Positions 15,108 through 24,177 of a DNA stretch of 64,000 nucleotides are shown piece by piece. Positions within the stretch are counted from its first letter, which is position 1, and each line of letters opens with the position of its first letter. This DNA comes from Maribacter sp. MJ134 (GTDB lineage: Bacteria > Bacteroidota > Bacteroidia > Flavobacteriales > Flavobacteriaceae), in assembly GCF_003970695.1 (NCBI RefSeq), contig NZ_CP034570.1, positions 1,922,001 to 1,986,000 of the forward strand, written 5' to 3'. The position numbers and the translations under genes are program-made. Below the pieces are notes generated by a model. It had not been told where the DNA came from. It searched no databases and saw only the letters and a program-made list of their open reading frames with translations.

Positions 15108-17909
15108 TTATAACTCCATAATATATTTGGTAAGACTACTTTCATGAGATAAATCCAATTTCTTACGCAATCGATAGCGTTTTACCTCAACGCTACGAAC
15201 AGAAATATTTAGTAAGGGTGCTATTTCTTTAGAGGTCAAATTTAATCTTAGGTAGGCGCAAAGCTTTAAATCATTTGGCGAAAGCGCTGGATGGATATTT
15301 CTTATCTTTTTTAAAAACTCCTTATCCGCATTATTAAACGCTTTTTCAAAAAATTTCCAATCGTCTTCATTCGTTATGCTTTTGTCAATAGTCCTAATTA
15401 CACTCTTAATTTCCGCAGTACTTTCAATCTTGGTGAGCTCGTGTTTTATGGCGTTCAAAAATTCATTCTTCTTAATCATACTCATTGTGGCTACGGCCAG
15501 TTCACGATTCTTAGCTTCAATCTCACTCTTTAATTTATCGTTCCTTACTTCAATCAGTTCTTTCTCGGCCTTGAGTTTTTTCCGCTTCGATTTCTTTTTC
15601 TCAATATTCAGAATTCTTTTTTGTTTTTTGGAGTAGTACGATTTATATAATCTGTGTACGCCAAAAAGAACAACCATTAAACCGATGAAATATAGGATTA
15701 TTGCCAATCTAGACCAATACCAAGGTCGCTCTATCTGAAACGTATACGACGCCATATTTTCTGAAATAGAATTACCCACTTTAGCCCTTACTTGAAATTC
15801 GTAAGTACCATACGCTAAGTTGTTGAACGACATCTCCGGTAAGTTGCCCCATGGACTCCATTCATCATACAACCCAAGTAGACGATATTGATAAAATACC
15901 TCACTGAACTTATCATACTGCGGTACTGCATAATAAAAAGAAACAGAATTTTGATTATGTGGCAATAGCTGCGTTGAGGATAGGGACATTCTGGAGGTCT
16001 CCTCTATTCCTAACCGATTACTGACTTGGTTGATTTTTATACGATGCACAGATTCTTTCACTTTGGCTACATCTAACTCTACATAACCATTAGAAATGCC
16101 AATTAGATATTTTTCATCTTTGATTCCAGTAAGATTTTCAAAACCCAAGACCCCCAAACTTTTACGAAAAAAAGTTGGGATTGGTATGGTCTGCGCTTTC
16201 AAGGTGCTGTTGAAGGCACTTGGAACAATATAGGTGAGTCCTTTTTTAGTAAAGCACCAAAACCTATTGGCTTTTTTATCCGGTATCAGAGCACTTGTTA
16301 CACCACCTTCCTCAGTGAACAACATTCTGATAAGGGTCGTATCTGGCTTGAAGACCAAACTATCTTCCTCTTTTCTAAAAGCTGCATCCAAAGATGCATA
16401 AATAAGTTTATTCTGATATTCCAAAATACTAGAACCATGTCCCATTATTGGATGTGTTTCAGAATGAAGTACTTTGCGAAAAGTGGAATCGACAGTAAGT
16501 TCGTATAACCCCTTGTATTCATGATTGACCAGTATTTTCCCGTCATCTAGAATTTCAAAAAATCTACTTGAAATATCGAATCCGGAAATCTTACTACCAA
16601 AAATCCAATTCCCATTTTCCTTTTTTAGGGTAGATAACCCATCGTAATTTCCCTGAAGAATTACCTCGGCACTTTCATTGATAGCTTTCATATCCCATGT
16701 ACCTGGTAGTTTGGAAATTAAACGTGCGTTTTCATTCTCAATAAGAAAGGTACCTTTGTTGTGACCACAAAAAAGAATATTATCAATAGCCCTCAAACTC
16801 CAAACTTGGCCATCGGTACCGGCTATCATTTTAAAGTCGTCCTCGGTGTTTTCTGGCTTAACAAAAAGTCCTTGATTGGTACCTAAATAAAGGTTATTGT
16901 CAAATGATTTTGATGTATATACTAGACCCAAACGACCAAGATTATCCACATATTCATTGAAAGGTGAATTAAGATTTATTATGCTTAAACCATTATCAAG
17001 ACCTAACCAGAGATTATCATCCACATCTTGAAAAACCGCTAAGACCGTATTGTTGTTAAGACCTTTACGCTGGTTTATTCTTCTAATAAGTTGCCCCGTA
17101 CTACTGATTTGAAAAATTCCCTTGGAAATTGTTCCTAGAACAAGAGAACCGTCCTTGAGTTGTGCCGTACAATATACATTTAGCCCTTTTAAATCGTTCG
17201 TTGCAGAAATACTGGATACCACACTCTCTTTTTCACTTACATGAAGTATCTGCGCATCATCTAGAACCAAGGTGAGATAATCGTCTGTTTTATAAATACC
17301 CACTACACCTCTACCTTTAATGGTAGAATCATCAACAACCAATATAGGTTTACCGTTCCGAATCCTATAAATACCTTCATTTTGATTTTGAAAGTATACC
17401 GTACCTTCTACTTTAAAAATATGAGCCTTGTTAGATTCAGCTTCTAATATTTCAAATTCCTTGGTTTGAATATTATAGCTATAAATTCTATCCAATGATT
17501 GAAACAACACCCAGTCTTCTACCGTTACGATATTCCAAAACTCCTCATCCTCGAGCATAGGTTCTTTAAGCTGCTTGGATATGGAGGTATAATTCAAATT
17601 CCCAAAGTCGTCTCTTTCCCAAAATCCAAATTCTAAATATTGACCTGTAAACAGCAAGGACCCCTTGGCATCTATAGACCGAAAAACCGACGCGTTAGGT
17701 GATTTATAAATATTCCAGCGTACACCATCGTACTCCAATAAATTATGGTTGTTAGCTACATATATGTGACCATCCTCTCCTTGGGTAATACCCCAATTTT
17801 GATTCTCTCCGTTATAATCCAGGGGTGTAAAGTTCTGTATAGGAGGGAGTGCTTGCGAATAGACGCAATTACAGCAAAAAATAAATACTACAAGGAATAA
17901 CGAACGCAA
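15108..17909 (-). CDS. Propeller/Y_Y_Y sensor with C-terminal LuxR-like HTH
   Basis: 933 residues. Signal peptide (~1-19), a beta-propeller built of two-component-regulator-type repeats (~20-650; NLWLGLDNGLSIINL is one clear blade), a Y_Y_Y domain (~660-735; FYQYRLLGLYDEWSPWG and FQVRAKVG), a membrane segment (~738-758), a coiled coil (~765-830) and a LuxR/GerE-like helix-turn-helix (~870-930; LTSKEIAPLLNISVRSVEVKRYRLRKKL). There is no kinase, so a periplasmic glycan signal is passed straight to the HTH. Such proteins regulate polysaccharide utilisation loci, and the laminarinase downstream is the obvious candidate target. The start is TTG. TAGCTA occurs twice near 17914-17937. Confidence 0.9.
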   Translation of the reverse strand: MRSLFLVVFIFCCNCVYSQALPPIQNFTPLDYNGENQNWGITQGEDGHIYVANNHNLLEYDGVRWNIYKSPNASVFRSIDAKGSLLFTGQYLEFGFWERDDFGNLNYTSISKQLKEPMLEDEEFWNIVTVEDWVLFQSLDRIYSYNIQTKEFEILEAESNKAHIFKVEGTVYFQNQNEGIYRIRNGKPILVVDDSTIKGRGVVGIYKTDDYLTLVLDDAQILHVSEKESVVSSISATNDLKGLNVYCTAQLKDGSLVLGTISKGIFQISSTGQLIRRINQRKGLNNNTVLAVFQDVDDNLWLGLDNGLSIINLNSPFNEYVDNLGRLGLVYTSKSFDNNLYLGTNQGLFVKPENTEDDFKMIAGTDGQVWSLRAIDNILFCGHNKGTFLIENENARLISKLPGTWDMKAINESAEVILQGNYDGLSTLKKENGNWIFGSKISGFDISSRFFEILDDGKILVNHEYKGLYELTVDSTFRKVLHSETHPIMGHGSSILEYQNKLIYASLDAAFRKEEDSLVFKPDTTLIRMLFTEEGGVTSALIPDKKANRFWCFTKKGLTYIVPSAFNSTLKAQTIPIPTFFRKSLGVLGFENLTGIKDEKYLIGISNGYVELDVAKVKESVHRIKINQVSNRLGIEETSRMSLSSTQLLPHNQNSVSFYYAVPQYDKFSEVFYQYRLLGLYDEWSPWGNLPEMSFNNLAYGTYEFQVRAKVGNSISENMASYTFQIERPWYWSRLAIILYFIGLMVVLFGVHRLYKSYYSKKQKRILNIEKKKSKRKKLKAEKELIEVRNDKLKSEIEAKNRELAVATMSMIKKNEFLNAIKHELTKIESTAEIKSVIRTIDKSITNEDDWKFFEKAFNNADKEFLKKIRNIHPALSPNDLKLCAYLRLNLTSKEIAPLLNISVRSVEVKRYRLRKKLDLSHESSLTKYIMEL

Positions 17910-17969
17910 AACTTAGCTATACTATGAGTTTAGCTAAATATAAGCAACAATGAAACTCTAATCTAATTT

Positions 17970-18245
17970 TTAGACTAATTCTGCACTCAGACCGGCCTGT
18001 AACAAGCGAGAACATCGTGGCTCCAAGTCATTGTACTCCCCTGTTTTGACAGTGCACTTGCCTTTATAATGAACAATCAAAGAGCATTGCTCTGCCTGTT
18101 CCGGTGTATGTTCACAGACTGACATCAAGGTCTCGATGACGTGGTCAAAAGTATTGACATCGTCATTGAAGAGAACAATTTCATTCTGCCTTACGGTCTC
18201 TTCCTCTACAAGTAGCTCTTCGGAAATTTTTTCTTTAGTGCTCAT
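17970..18245 (-). CDS. clpS: ATP-dependent Clp protease adaptor ClpS
   Basis: A 91-residue adaptor that delivers N-degron substrates to ClpAP/ClpCP. The core IVLFNDDVNTFDHVIETL contains the N-end-rule pocket (NDD and following residues), and the HYKGKCTVKTG segment is typical of the family. I chose the ATG at 18245; a GTG one codon upstream is possible. It is followed, in the direction of transcription, by the divergent end of the propeller regulator. Upstream it is separated from prmA by 21 bases, so clpS and prmA form one unit. Confidence 0.95.
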   Translation of the reverse strand: MSTKEKISEELLVEEETVRQNEIVLFNDDVNTFDHVIETLMSVCEHTPEQAEQCSLIVHYKGKCTVKTGEYNDLEPRCSRLLQAGLSAELV

Positions 18246-18266
18246 CACAATTCTTTTTCTTATACC

Positions 18267-19103
18267 CTAAAATACATATTTTGCTGCAACCCATTTATTT
18301 TTTTCGAAGTTTTTTTCAAATTGCAAACCTTGTTCCGAACACTTTTTATTGACCAAATCCAAATCCTCCAAATAAAACCCGCTCAGCAAGAGTATGCCTT
18401 CTTGTTTAAGGCATCTTACATATTTAGGTATATCTTCTAGTAAAATGTTTCTGTTGATGTTCGCAATTATCAAGTCGTACTCCTGATTTTTTAACAGACT
18501 GGCATCACCTTCATATACCGCTATAAAACTAACCTTGTTGCGCTTTACATTTTCCATTGCGTTCAAATAACACCAATTATCAATATCTATGGCATCAACG
18601 ACCGTTGCACCTTTTAAAGCGGATAGTATCGCCAAAACACCTGTTCCACTCCCCATGTCCAGTACTGCCCTACTTACCAGGTCTAATTCTAGAAGATGCT
18701 GAACCATCATATGGGTGGTTTCATGGTGTCCCGTACCAAAACTCATTTTAGGTTCAATTACGATATCGTAAGTGGCACTGGATTTTTCATGAAATGGAGC
18801 TCTAATCATACAGTCACCCTCCACTAAAATGGGTTCAAAATTCTGCTCCCAGGTGGCGTTCCAATTCTCCTGTTCAATTTCTTGAATCGCATGTGTTATT
18901 TTAAAATTGGGGTTATCTAGGATAGTGACATCATCAAGAATATCCGCAGACCATTCTTGTTTTTGAATGTAAGCAAGAACACCTGTTTCATTCTCCACAA
19001 AACTTTCAAATCCTACTTCACCAAGCTCAGCGACTAAAATATCGGACGCGGGTTGCAAGGGTGCTATTCGAAATTTATACTCTATATAGACAGAATTCTC
19101 CAT
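18267..19103 (-). CDS. prmA: Ribosomal protein L11 methyltransferase
   Basis: A 278-residue SAM-dependent methyltransferase that trimethylates ribosomal protein L11. The SAM-binding loop VLDMGSGTGVLAIL is intact, and the ANINRNILL segment takes the place of the NPPY-like motif, as is normal for Bacteroidota PrmA. The N-terminal ~100 residues form the L11-recognition domain (FESFVENETGVLAYI). It lies between tpiA (74 bases upstream) and clpS (21 bases downstream) on the same strand, a common flavobacterial order. Confidence 0.95.
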   Translation of the reverse strand: MENSVYIEYKFRIAPLQPASDILVAELGEVGFESFVENETGVLAYIQKQEWSADILDDVTILDNPNFKITHAIQEIEQENWNATWEQNFEPILVEGDCMIRAPFHEKSSATYDIVIEPKMSFGTGHHETTHMMVQHLLELDLVSRAVLDMGSGTGVLAILSALKGATVVDAIDIDNWCYLNAMENVKRNKVSFIAVYEGDASLLKNQEYDLIIANINRNILLEDIPKYVRCLKQEGILLLSGFYLEDLDLVNKKCSEQGLQFEKNFEKNKWVAAKYVF

Positions 19104-19177
19104 TTTTATTACATTGAAAAGGGTATGAAAACATACCCTTAAACCTCCTAAAGGAACAACTACTGAATTTGTACTTT

Positions 19178-19927
19178 TTAAATAGCTTTGATGATTGCGA
19201 CAAAATCATCCGCAACCAAAGACGCACCGCCAATAAGACCTCCGTCTACATCTGGCTTAGAAAAAATTTCCTCAGCGTTTCCTGGCTTTACACTACCGCC
19301 ATAGAGTATAGACACTTTATCGGCTACACCGGTATCAAAGGCCTCTCCTATGGTTTTACGGATAAATGCATGCATTTCCTGAGCTTGTTGCGGAGACGCC
19401 GTTTCTCCTGTTCCGATGGCCCAAACCGGCTCGTAAGCTAAAATAATTTTACTCCATGCCGAAGTCTCTAAAGAGAATAATGCGTTCTTCAATTGACTTT
19501 CTACCACAGCAAAGTGATTTCCGGACTTGCGATCTTCCAACTCTTCTCCAAAACAGAACATTACTCTGATACCTTTCTCTAGAGCAGTAGTCACTTTCTT
19601 AGCTAAAATTTCGTCAGTTTCACCAAAATAAGCTCTTCTTTCCGAGTGACCTATTATGGCTGTATTGATACCGACATTTAAAAGCATATCCGCAGAAATT
19701 TCTCCAGTATAGGCCCCGCTTTCCGCAAAATGCATATTCTGTGCAATGACCTCAATTTTTGATGATTCCAGATTGCGTACTGCAGCGGTCAGGTTGATAT
19801 AGGTAGGCGCAACCATTACCTCAGCGACGGTATCTGGTAATTTGGCGGCCAAGGCAGATAAAAGGGCTTCCGTCTCGTCCAAATTCTTATTCATTTTCCA
19901 ATTTCCAGCTACAATTTTACTTCTCAT
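19178..19927 (-). CDS. tpiA: Triose-phosphate isomerase
   Basis: A 249-residue (beta/alpha)8 enzyme interconverting dihydroxyacetone phosphate and glyceraldehyde 3-phosphate. Active-site elements are all present: the lysine in AGNWKMN near residue 11, the histidine in IIGHSERR, and the glutamate in AYEPVWAIGTG with the flexible loop after it. The phosphate-binding end LYGGSVKPGN and GGLIGGASL is intact. The BT_3928-like gene ends 22 bases upstream and prmA begins 74 bases downstream on the same strand. Confidence 0.97.
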   Translation of the reverse strand: MRSKIVAGNWKMNKNLDETEALLSALAAKLPDTVAEVMVAPTYINLTAAVRNLESSKIEVIAQNMHFAESGAYTGEISADMLLNVGINTAIIGHSERRAYFGETDEILAKKVTTALEKGIRVMFCFGEELEDRKSGNHFAVVESQLKNALFSLETSAWSKIILAYEPVWAIGTGETASPQQAQEMHAFIRKTIGEAFDTGVADKVSILYGGSVKPGNAEEIFSKPDVDGGLIGGASLVADDFVAIIKAI

Positions 19928-19949
19928 TTTTATTATTTTAATTCTGTTT

Positions 19950-21047
19950 CTAGTTAAAAACCAATTCGTCTAAATCGTTGTAATGTACTTTTTGTTCAAT
20001 AGTTCCTTTTTCCAATACCAAGGCACCAGGATTAGACCTAACTATGGTCTTTAGTGTGGTTTCATCCGTAAAATAAAACTGAAATCCAAGATTATTATTA
20101 GCGACAAGAGCATCGGTTTGGTCAGGCCCTGAAGCAGACATCCCTATCACCTTATAACCATTTTCTAAAGCCTTATCGGTAATACGCTTTACTTCTTTGA
20201 AAGCATCCAAATCGGATTTTCTTAAATCATAAGCTACGATCATCAGCAATTTAGGCTCTTGAAGCAACTGACCTGCAAAGTCTTCACCGTTCTGCTCAAT
20301 GGTGAAATCATGAACGGGTGGTTCATATCCTTTCTGAATTTCTTCCGTTTCTACGCCTATGAATTCGCCATCAACGGTAGGATAATCACCATTGGTGACA
20401 TAAATTTCCTCTTTCCCGTTTACATTGAATTTCCATGAATATTCAAAGATAGCTTTTGGTGCGCCTTCAGGAACGCCCATACCATCCTCGATATTTTTTC
20501 CTATTTCATAAGGCCTAAAATCTATTACTGGTAAATGGTTTAAAACATGGTTGACGTAAATAATGCAAAAAAGCAGAGACAGCCCAATCAAAGCTTTGCC
20601 CAGAAATGGCCTGAACAAAGGTGCGATATACTTTTTACCAAAAAACAGCAATAGAATAAGGGCCAATAAAATGATATCCTTTGTGAAGGATTCCCATGGC
20701 GTCAATTTTATGGCATCTCCAAAACAACCGCAATCAGTAACCTTATTAAAATAAGCGGAGTAAAACGTGAGAAATGTAAAGAACACGATCATGCCCAAAA
20801 GACTCCAAAGCGTAAATTTAACCTTAAAACCCACAATTAAGAATACACCTAAAAGGACCTCTAAAATCACTACGATGATTGATATGGCCAGTGCATAAGG
20901 AACAAAGACCGGTAAATCCAGCACACCTTGACTAAAGTATTCCTCTAACTTAAAAGAAAAACCTACAGGGTCATTTAACTTTATGAATCCGCTAATAATG
21001 AAAAGAATACCGACAAAAATCCGAACTACTCCAACAATATACCTCAT
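19950..21047 (-). CDS. BT_3928-like DoxX/MauE-type membrane protein with thioredoxin-like tail
   Basis: 365 residues. The first ~150 form a four-helix DoxX/MauE-type bundle (VRIFVGILFIISGFIKLNDPVGFSFKL is the signature of the family in Bacteroidota; a CGCFGDAI pair follows near residue 107). A further membrane segment at ~152-172 leads to a ~190-residue extracytoplasmic region whose second half (PKLLMIVAYDLRKSDLDAFKEV) looks like a thioredoxin fold without a CxxC. It overlaps nothing, but the DUF1599 gene ends 3 bases upstream, so the two are co-transcribed. Its biochemical role is unknown. Confidence 0.85.
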   Translation of the reverse strand: MRYIVGVVRIFVGILFIISGFIKLNDPVGFSFKLEEYFSQGVLDLPVFVPYALAISIIVVILEVLLGVFLIVGFKVKFTLWSLLGMIVFFTFLTFYSAYFNKVTDCGCFGDAIKLTPWESFTKDIILLALILLLFFGKKYIAPLFRPFLGKALIGLSLLFCIIYVNHVLNHLPVIDFRPYEIGKNIEDGMGVPEGAPKAIFEYSWKFNVNGKEEIYVTNGDYPTVDGEFIGVETEEIQKGYEPPVHDFTIEQNGEDFAGQLLQEPKLLMIVAYDLRKSDLDAFKEVKRITDKALENGYKVIGMSASGPDQTDALVANNNLGFQFYFTDETTLKTIVRSNPGALVLEKGTIEQKVHYNDLDELVFN

Positions 21048-21050
21048 ACT

Positions 21051-21602
21051 CTAGCTTAGATTTTGTCCTACTTTCAAGTGAATCAGTGCAAATACGGCAT
21101 AATTGACCATATCTTGATAATTAGCGTCTATACCTTCACTCACTAAAGTTTTTCCCTTGTTATTCTCGATAGTCTTTACGCGTAATAATTTTTGAAGTAT
21201 CAAATCCGTTAAGGAACTTACGCGCATGTCGCGCCACGCCTCTCCGTAATCGTGATTTTTATCAAGCATCAATTGCTTTGTGATTTCGCAATGTTTCTCG
21301 TAAAGCGCCATAGCCTTCTCAGGTTCTAAATCGGGCTGTTCCGCAACACCTAGTTCTAACTGAATCAAAGCCATTATCGCATAATTAATAATACCTATGA
21401 ACTCTGATTTTTCATCTTCATCTACCTTATGGACCTCGTTTTCCTGTAAACCCCTAATACGTTGCGCCTTTATAAAGATCTGGTCTGTAAGAGATGGTAA
21501 TCTTAGAATACGCCAAGCAGCACCATAATCCAACATTTTCTTTTGGTACAACTCCTTGCATATGTTTATAACTGCATCATACTCCGCTACCGTGTTTCGC
21601 AT
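21051..21602 (-). CDS. DUF1599 domain protein with an internal duplication
   Basis: A 183-residue cytosolic protein of the DUF1599 (nucleotide-modification-associated domain 1) family. Two similar halves are visible: KKMLDYGAAWRILRLPSLTDQI near residue 21 and KNHDYGEAWRDMRVSSLTDLI near residue 117, each followed by a lysine/arginine-rich helix and a NYA(I/V)(M/F)ALI helix. The DYG-AWR-LTD motifs suggest a helical fold related to MazG-like or nucleotide-handling enzymes, but no activity is established. It is divergent from folP with about 100 bases between starts. Confidence 0.88.
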   Translation of the reverse strand: MRNTVAEYDAVINICKELYQKKMLDYGAAWRILRLPSLTDQIFIKAQRIRGLQENEVHKVDEDEKSEFIGIINYAIMALIQLELGVAEQPDLEPEKAMALYEKHCEITKQLMLDKNHDYGEAWRDMRVSSLTDLILQKLLRVKTIENNKGKTLVSEGIDANYQDMVNYAVFALIHLKVGQNLS

Positions 21603-21704
21603 GTAATTCTTTCTAATTTGTGTAAATTTCGCTTAAAATTTCGTAACCATCAAAACAGAGGGTTCAAACTTAGGATTTACAACAAAATCATCATAAACCA
21701 ATAT

Positions 21705-22529
21705 ATGACCATCAATTGTAATGGCAATCTAATCAACCTTTCAACACCCAAAATTATGGGTATTTTAAATGTTACTCCAGACTCATTTTATGATGGCGGA
21801 AAGTTTAAAAATGAGCACAGGATATTAAAACATGTAGAAAAAATGCTAACGGAAGGAGCAACCTTTATAGATGTTGGTGCCTACAGTTCTAGGCCTGGGG
21901 CTCCTTTTGTTTCAGAAACGCTGGAATTAAAACGAATACTACCTGTAGTAGAAGTCATAATGAAACGTTTTCCTGAAACATTACTTTCTATTGATACCTT
22001 TAGAGGGGCCGTTGCTCGCGCATGTGTAGAACGTGGGGCTGCCATAGTAAACGATATTTCGGCAGGCCTAAAGGATGAAGCTTTGCTGCCCACCGTCGCT
22101 GAACTAAAAGCACCCTATATTATGATGCACATGAGAGGGAACTCAAAAACCATGCAGAAGCAAACCGTATATGACGATTTACTCAATGATATTCTATTCT
22201 TCTTTTCAGAACGATTAGCGACGGCGAAAGCATTAGGCATAAAAGATATCATTATTGACCCGGGGTTCGGGTTTGCTAAAACCTTAGCCCAAAATTATAC
22301 TTTACTCAATAAACTCGACCTTTTTAAAATAATAGACCATCCCGTATTGGTTGGTCTAAGCAGAAAATCCATGATCTACAAGCTGTTGGAAAAAACTCCA
22401 GAACAGGCACTGAACGGAACTACGGCTTTACACATGTTAGCATTACACAAAGGTGCCAAGATACTGCGGGTACACGATGTAAAAGAAGCTATGGAATGTG
22501 TAAAGCTACAGGAACAGCTAGAAGCATAG
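21705..22529 (+). CDS. folP: Dihydropteroate synthase
   Basis: About 274 residues from the ATG at 21705. The frame is open further upstream, but that extension overlaps the divergent DUF1599 gene and lacks family similarity. The enzyme joins p-aminobenzoate to dihydropterin pyrophosphate in folate synthesis. The signatures MGILNVTPDSFYDGG and DPGFGFAKT are intact, as is the SRKSMI segment that holds the pterin pyrophosphate. It is followed by the diadenylate cyclase, which has its own -7 box. Folate-pathway folE lies 17 kb away in the window. Confidence 0.96.
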   Translation: MTINCNGNLINLSTPKIMGILNVTPDSFYDGGKFKNEHRILKHVEKMLTEGATFIDVGAYSSRPGAPFVSETLELKRILPVVEVIMKRFPETLLSIDTFRGAVARACVERGAAIVNDISAGLKDEALLPTVAELKAPYIMMHMRGNSKTMQKQTVYDDLLNDILFFFSERLATAKALGIKDIIIDPGFGFAKTLAQNYTLLNKLDLFKIIDHPVLVGLSRKSMIYKLLEKTPEQALNGTTALHMLALHKGAKILRVHDVKEAMECVKLQEQLEA

Positions 22530-22552
22530 AACTTATACGGTTTTCGTTCATC

Positions 22553-22560
22553 TATTTTTG
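22553..22560 (+). promoter_or_regulatory. -7 box of the diadenylate cyclase gene
   Basis: TATTTTTG is an exact TAnnTTTG match. It overlaps the most upstream possible TTG start (22558), so that start cannot be used from this promoter; the TTG at 22585 can. No clear -33 TTTG was found. Confidence 0.55.
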
Positions 22561-22584
22561 TTAATTTTACAAAAACGGCACCAC

Positions 22585-23373
22585 TTGGATTTTTTGAATT
22601 TTATTGATTTTAAGATTACGGATGTCCTGGATATTGTCTTAGTAGCCGTACTCCTTTATTACATCTATAAATTGGTACGTGGCTCAGTGGCCATTAATAT
22701 TTTCATTGGTATCGTCATCGTTTGGGCATTTTGGAAGCTTACGGAGCTTTTGGGCATGGAAATGATCAGTAGCATGGTCGGCGCATTTATGCAAGTAGGA
22801 TTAATAGCCCTAATCATTGTTTTTCAACAGGAAATACGAAAATTTCTTTTGATGATCGGCTCCACGAATTTTGCCAACAAACGAAACTTTATTAAGCATT
22901 TTAAATTTCTAAGGCAAGAGGGCATTGTTACCAGCGTAGACGTAGACGCTATTTTAAAAGCATGTGAAAAAATGGCAGCCTCCAAGACGGGAGCCATTGT
23001 AGTAATAGAAAGAAATAATTCCCTAGATTTTATTAAAAATACGGGTGACCGTATGAATATTGAAATCACCCAGCCCATTTTAGAGAGTATCTTTTATAAA
23101 AATAGTCCTTTACATGACGGAGCGGCGGTAATAGTGAACAACTATATCGTTGCGACGCGCGTTATTTTACCCGTCTCAAATGAACGCAACATACCACTGC
23201 GTTTTGGATTACGACATCGAGCCGCAGTGGGCATAACGGAAAAAACGGATGCCCTAAGTATTGTAGTGAGCGAAGAGACCGGACTGATTTCCTACATAAA
23301 GAATGGCGAATTTGTATTGTATGATTCCCTAACGCATTTGGGTGCAATGCTCAAACAGGATTTAATTCAATGA
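22585..23373 (+). CDS. dacA: Diadenylate cyclase (c-di-AMP synthase), CdaA type
   Basis: About 262 residues with three N-terminal membrane helices (about 10-75) and a cytosolic DAC domain. The catalytic motifs DGA (LHDGAAVIV) and RHR (GLRHRAAVGITE) are intact, so it should condense two ATP into c-di-AMP. The TTG at 22585 is preferred because it gives the usual flavobacterial N-terminus (DFLNFIDFKITDVLD) and lies just after the -7 box. The stop overlaps the ATG of the DUF3667 gene by four bases (ATGA). No CdaR-like regulator follows it. Confidence 0.93.
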   Translation: MDFLNFIDFKITDVLDIVLVAVLLYYIYKLVRGSVAINIFIGIVIVWAFWKLTELLGMEMISSMVGAFMQVGLIALIIVFQQEIRKFLLMIGSTNFANKRNFIKHFKFLRQEGIVTSVDVDAILKACEKMAASKTGAIVVIERNNSLDFIKNTGDRMNIEITQPILESIFYKNSPLHDGAAVIVNNYIVATRVILPVSNERNIPLRFGLRHRAAVGITEKTDALSIVVSEETGLISYIKNGEFVLYDSLTHLGAMLKQDLIQ

Positions 23374-24173
23374 ATTGTAAGAACTGCGAGAACACGCTAC
23401 GAACGGATTACAGTTTTTGCCCCGATTGTGGTGCTAAAGTGATTCGAAACAGGATAACAGTTAAAAATCTTTGGTATGACGCCGTTGAGCGCTTCTTCAA
23501 TATTGACAATACGTTCCTAATCACTTTCAAAAACCTTTTTACAAATCCAGATTTGGTGATTGTTGGCTACATCAAAGGTGTTCGAAAAAAATACCTCAAT
23601 CCCATTAGTTATTTTACTATTGCAGTAATGTTAGGTGGTCTGTTCGTCTTCTTGAACAAGCAGTATTTTCCGGAAGCAATGGATTATCAGTTCAGCTCTA
23701 TGAATACTCAAGAAATGACCGACTCCGATAGGTTTGGTGTGGACTTAGCTAAAAAATTTCAAGATTATACTTTTGAATATCAAAATCTATTTTATGTTTT
23801 AATGCTTCCATTTTTAGCATTAATATCCAGACTAATTTTCATTAATAAAAAGGAGTACAACCTTAGCGAGCATTTTGTAATGAATATTTATGGTTATTCT
23901 CAAATGTCCATATGCGTTAACCTAATGTACATTATATTTATCTGGAACGCTCAACTTATTTATTATGCTGCTTCAATAAATGGAATATTCCAAATTTTGT
24001 ATTTCAGTTATATGTTCAAGAAAATTTTTAAGCTTAATCTGAAACAGACGGTATTAAAGCTTCTATTTTTCTTGGTGATTTTAGGTGCGGTATTTGCAAT
24101 TATAATTGTTCTTCTGGGTATGTATCTCGCCTTTTTTACCGACACTTTTGCAAATTTAGCTCCTGCAAAATAA
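23370..24173 (+). CDS. DUF3667 membrane protein with N-terminal zinc ribbon
   Basis: 267 residues. A four-cysteine zinc ribbon (CKNC...CPDC, residues 3-19) is followed by a DUF3667 region with four to five membrane helices between about 70 and 260. The segment VIVGYIKGVRKKYLNPISYF is the family signature. It overlaps the diadenylate cyclase stop by four bases, so the two are translationally coupled. A link to c-di-AMP signalling is suggested only by that coupling. The gene ends four bases before the convergent ABC exporter. Confidence 0.9.
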   Translation: MNCKNCENTLRTDYSFCPDCGAKVIRNRITVKNLWYDAVERFFNIDNTFLITFKNLFTNPDLVIVGYIKGVRKKYLNPISYFTIAVMLGGLFVFLNKQYFPEAMDYQFSSMNTQEMTDSDRFGVDLAKKFQDYTFEYQNLFYVLMLPFLALISRLIFINKKEYNLSEHFVMNIYGYSQMSICVNLMYIIFIWNAQLIYYAASINGIFQILYFSYMFKKIFKLNLKQTVLKLLFFLVILGAVFAIIIVLLGMYLAFFTDTFANLAPAK

Positions 24174-24177
24174 TTGA

